Source: Paramecium tetraurelia (taxonomy: Eukaryota; Ciliophora; Oligohymenophorea; Peniculida; Parameciidae). Taken from it: a DNA stretch of 64,000 nucleotides. The stretch is from assembly GCF_000165425.1 (NCBI RefSeq), contig NW_001799629.1:64737-128736 (forward strand), in the 5' to 3' direction. The position numbers and the translations under genes are program-made. A model generated the notes under the pieces. The model was given only the letters and a program-made list of their open reading frames with translations. It did no database searches and was not told the DNA's origin. Positions 61,480 to 64,000 of the stretch are shown here, in pieces. Position 1 is the first letter of the stretch. Each line of letters begins with the position of its first letter.

Positions 61480-62377
61480 TCAATGCTTTTCTGTATCTAA
61501 ATCAGGGATTTTAGTTTAAAGTGTAGAAGACTAGGAAATCTTAACACTCGAACATTTAGTAGATATCCAATATAAAGTATGGTCAATTCTTACTTCCCAA
61601 TAGCAAACCAAGTTATAAAAGTAATGCGCGTAAATATATCCTGCGGGCACCTATAATAATTTTTATTTATATTACATCAATTGTATAATGAATTCTAAAA
61701 GATATAACAATAAAAGCCTGAAAGAAAGAAGAAACAAAAAAGAACAAGGCAAACCACCTCTTACCCAATTTCCTCATTTCCAAAGCACAGATAACCAAGA
61801 ATCCCACATGACCCTAAAATTTATGAATAAATTCTTACAGAGTAAAAGAAATCTGAATAATTCCCGTATTTTACAACAAATGTGGGGACTCCTGGATCCT
61901 TCCAGTAGTAATTATCAGCAAACTGTAGTTTAAAAATATTCAAATGAATTGCCCTTATTCCATAGAATATGATTAAAGCAGCAAATAGTCTGAAATTTCT
62001 CACATAAAATACCCAGTAGAGACTGACATAGAAAAATGCAAAGTCTAAAATGAGGCCAGAGATGACTTGCATTAGAGAAGCAAACCTAAATTTAAATTGA
62101 ATATGTACCATGTATGAGAATGATATAATTGATTGATGCCATCTGTGAAGTCGTGGCCTATATCAAATATGCCTTTGATGTCATCCTGAGGGGTACCCAA
62201 AATCTCGCCGATTTGGGTAATCACAATATAACTGAAAAAAATGAAAATTCTAAAACGAAAGTTGTAGCAAGGGTTCTCAGGTACAGCACTCTATCTATGA
62301 TCGAATTTTAAAGAGGCCTCAAGTTTTTGAACTTCGTAAATTGACGAATCTTATTATTATTTATTTGAGATATGCAT
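61480..62377 (-). CDS. PAP2/sphingomyelin-synthase-like membrane enzyme
   Basis: Introns of 23, 25 and 25 nt give 274 aa. Five to six membrane helices (FRIFIFFSYIVITQIGEIL, LILDFAFFYVSLYWVFYV, WFALFFFVSSFFQAFIVIS) surround the active-site motifs. These are DFFYSGHVGFLVIC (SGHxG with catalytic His) and RIHYTIDV (HYTxD, His and Asp of the charge relay). That pair defines the PAP2_C group that includes sphingomyelin/ethanolamine-phosphoceramide synthases and related lipid phosphotransferases. Both motifs span intron sites (after FFYS and after HYTID), supporting the model. The substrate cannot be told; ciliates are rich in ceramide aminoethylphosphonate, which would make a good guess. Confidence 0.85.
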
Positions 62378-62548
62378 TTTAATAATATTATTTATTAAAT
62401 TAATTATCCTTCATTAAGTATAGCAATTTATATCGTAATTTAAATTTTTTATTTAAAATGAAAGTAACTGATTTTTATTCGTTGTTGTTTTTTCCCATCA
62501 GAATTATCCATAAGAAAATTGCTTATTTATTTAAATATATATAATTAT

Positions 62549-64000
62549 TCATTCTCTGATCCCTAGGGCAATCTGCAACTTATCCACCAACATAGCACCA
62601 CCAATATCAATAGCTGCACTATACAGGTCAGCCATGTCTAATTTCATTTTGACTAACGATTACGCCTATATTTCAATCTTATCTTCTAGCTCCTTTACTT
62701 AATTTTTATATTTATTCTCTATTTGGGTGTTGGTTTACAAAGCCCTTTCCAAAATTGTCTGATACTCTTTTGATATTTTGAATCGCTCATCTGTTAAATT
62801 AACATTTTAATCTTCTAACTCTTTAGTTTTAGTGGTTTCATTCCCTTTATTACTATTGGTATTTAAATCCTCCATTTATTAGAAAGCCAAAGATTCTCTA
62901 TGACTTACTAGTAAACTGGTCCTGATTTAAGCAATACTGTTTCTTTAAATTGCTTTATCCAATCTCTATAATTATAGATCTGATAATTAAAATTCTAATT
63001 CTGCTATTTTTTGCTCATATGTTTAAATCTTTTCTTTACAATTACATTATTATTATTATTGTTTTTCTTCAGCATCTTTAGCTTTAGGCAACTCACCTTT
63101 GGAAGCTTTTGCGTATTCCTCCTTCAAAGTTTTAAGTTACACTTGAAGTTCAGATCTGAGTTTTTTTTCTTTCTCATAAGCTTATTTCATTTATGTGTTT
63201 TATAACTTATACTAATCAAGAGTTTGTGATAGTGCTTCTTCCATTTAGATATTATATTGTTCAAGCTCAGAAATAAGATCCTGCTCCTTTTGAATTTCTT
63301 GATTTTTTTCTTTTAAGGCTTTTGTTTACTCAGCTAACTTGGCTTATAAGAAAACCTTTTCCTACATAGACTCTGCTAATTACTGTTTACATTTTGCAAA
63401 GTTCGTTCTCATACTAGCAAGTTGGGCTTTAGCCTCTTCAGATGACTTTAAAGTTTCAGATTCCTATTATTTTTATTGATCTATTTGTAATTGTAGAATT
63501 CTCAATTACTCATTTTTTCTATGATATTTATGAAATAATTCATACTGTTCTATAGTTTCTTTAAGTTTAGCAAATTCATCGTTTTTGGTGTAAGTTTGCG
63601 ATTGAAATTGGGGATCAGAGGACTCCATATAAATAATATTTTACTTATTAACTTTGTTCCAATTTCAATTTATATTAGGAAACTTCTAATTCTTATTCTA
63701 ATTATTAAACTCTTGACTCAAAGTGTTATTGAGTAAGATTATAATTCTGCAGTTTTCTTTGAATGGCTCTTCTTAACAATAAGAGAGGCTCAACAAGTTC
63801 CTTTTGATCCTCTAAGAAGTTTGGCACATCCTCAACTGATCTCTATAAGTATTAGATTTCGCTATTGTAATCACTTAGGGCTTTTTGATTACTCTCATAT
63901 TTGGATTACCATATTTAAATTTGGTTTTTCAATCTATTTATTTATTATTCTGATTTAGATCTAACATTTATTTCATCTATCTATTTCTCGGAGGAAATAA
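62549..64000 (-). CDS. Long coiled-coil protein, 5' end beyond the window
   Basis: The frame enters at the window's right edge and runs to TGA 62551-62549 with one 22-nt intron at about 63621-63642. That joins a Gln-rich coiled coil (LVEPLLLLRRAIQRKLQNYN, QLEQELEVSQYKLKLEQSQQ) to a second (TIEQYELFHKYHRKNEQLRI, QEKVFLQAKLAEQTKALKEK). At least 475 aa are present, nearly all heptad repeats, ending in a hydrophobic patch (AAIDIGGAMLVDKLQIALGI). A short version from an ATG inside the intron region is possible but the longer one is better supported. This is a cytoskeletal-type scaffold; I recognise no family. Confidence 0.78.

Overview
This 64-kb window is macronuclear-type DNA of a ciliate and, by all signs, a Paramecium (P. 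tetraurelia or a close relative). Nearly every gene runs through many in-frame TAA and TAG codons, which must be read as Gln, and stops only at TGA. Frames are restored by minute introns of about 18-34 nt that begin GT(A) and end (T)AG. The DNA is very AT-rich, and genes lie tens of bases apart on both strands. Standard-code ORF calling shreds these genes, so all models here were rebuilt with the ciliate code and micro-introns. In most genes exon lengths minus introns are divisible by three.

0-9.9 kb: FCP1-like CTD phosphatase, a coiled-coil protein, a HEAT-repeat protein, a SPRY protein, a multi-pass sensor-like membrane protein, a CFAP20-domain protein and Kae1/OSGEP. 9.9-19.3 kb: two plasma-membrane-type Ca2+-ATPase (PMCA) paralogues on the minus strand flank an RCC1-repeat gene, a small gene and SmD1. 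The first PMCA has textbook motifs but two 1-nt frame breaks. The second has an uninterrupted 939-codon frame but has lost most catalytic motifs, making it a pseudo-ATPase and the most striking find. 19.3-27.6 kb: a PH-domain kinase, a Rossmann-like protein and small genes, followed by an unusually gene-poor stretch.

27.6-37.7 kb: a 14-repeat WD40 gene (126-nt period), a coiled-coil protein, a second sensor-like membrane protein, E2F and a conserved ciliate protein. 37.7-46 kb: NAPRT, an importin-alpha-like ARM protein, a TPR protein, a Q/E-rich protein, a REEP/YOP1 protein and MAPK15/ERK7. 47.2-54.5 kb: a Spen-like RRM-SPOC protein, UFL1, a broken ASH/MSP-like ciliary gene and a small membrane protein. 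55.2-64 kb: a Cys-rich secreted protein, PKG, a U1A/U2B''-like protein, a Tubby protein, a PAP2/sphingomyelin-synthase-like enzyme and a truncated coiled-coil gene.

As a set, the genes are eukaryotic housekeeping plus cilium/membrane signalling (MAPK15, PKG, CFAP20, Tubby, PMCA); there is no operon logic. About a dozen genes contain single-base frame breaks, often one base too many or too few in a short homopolymer. They may be sequencing errors or early decay of whole-genome-duplication paralogues. I saw no rRNA, tRNA, CRISPR, viral or obvious transposon sequence.
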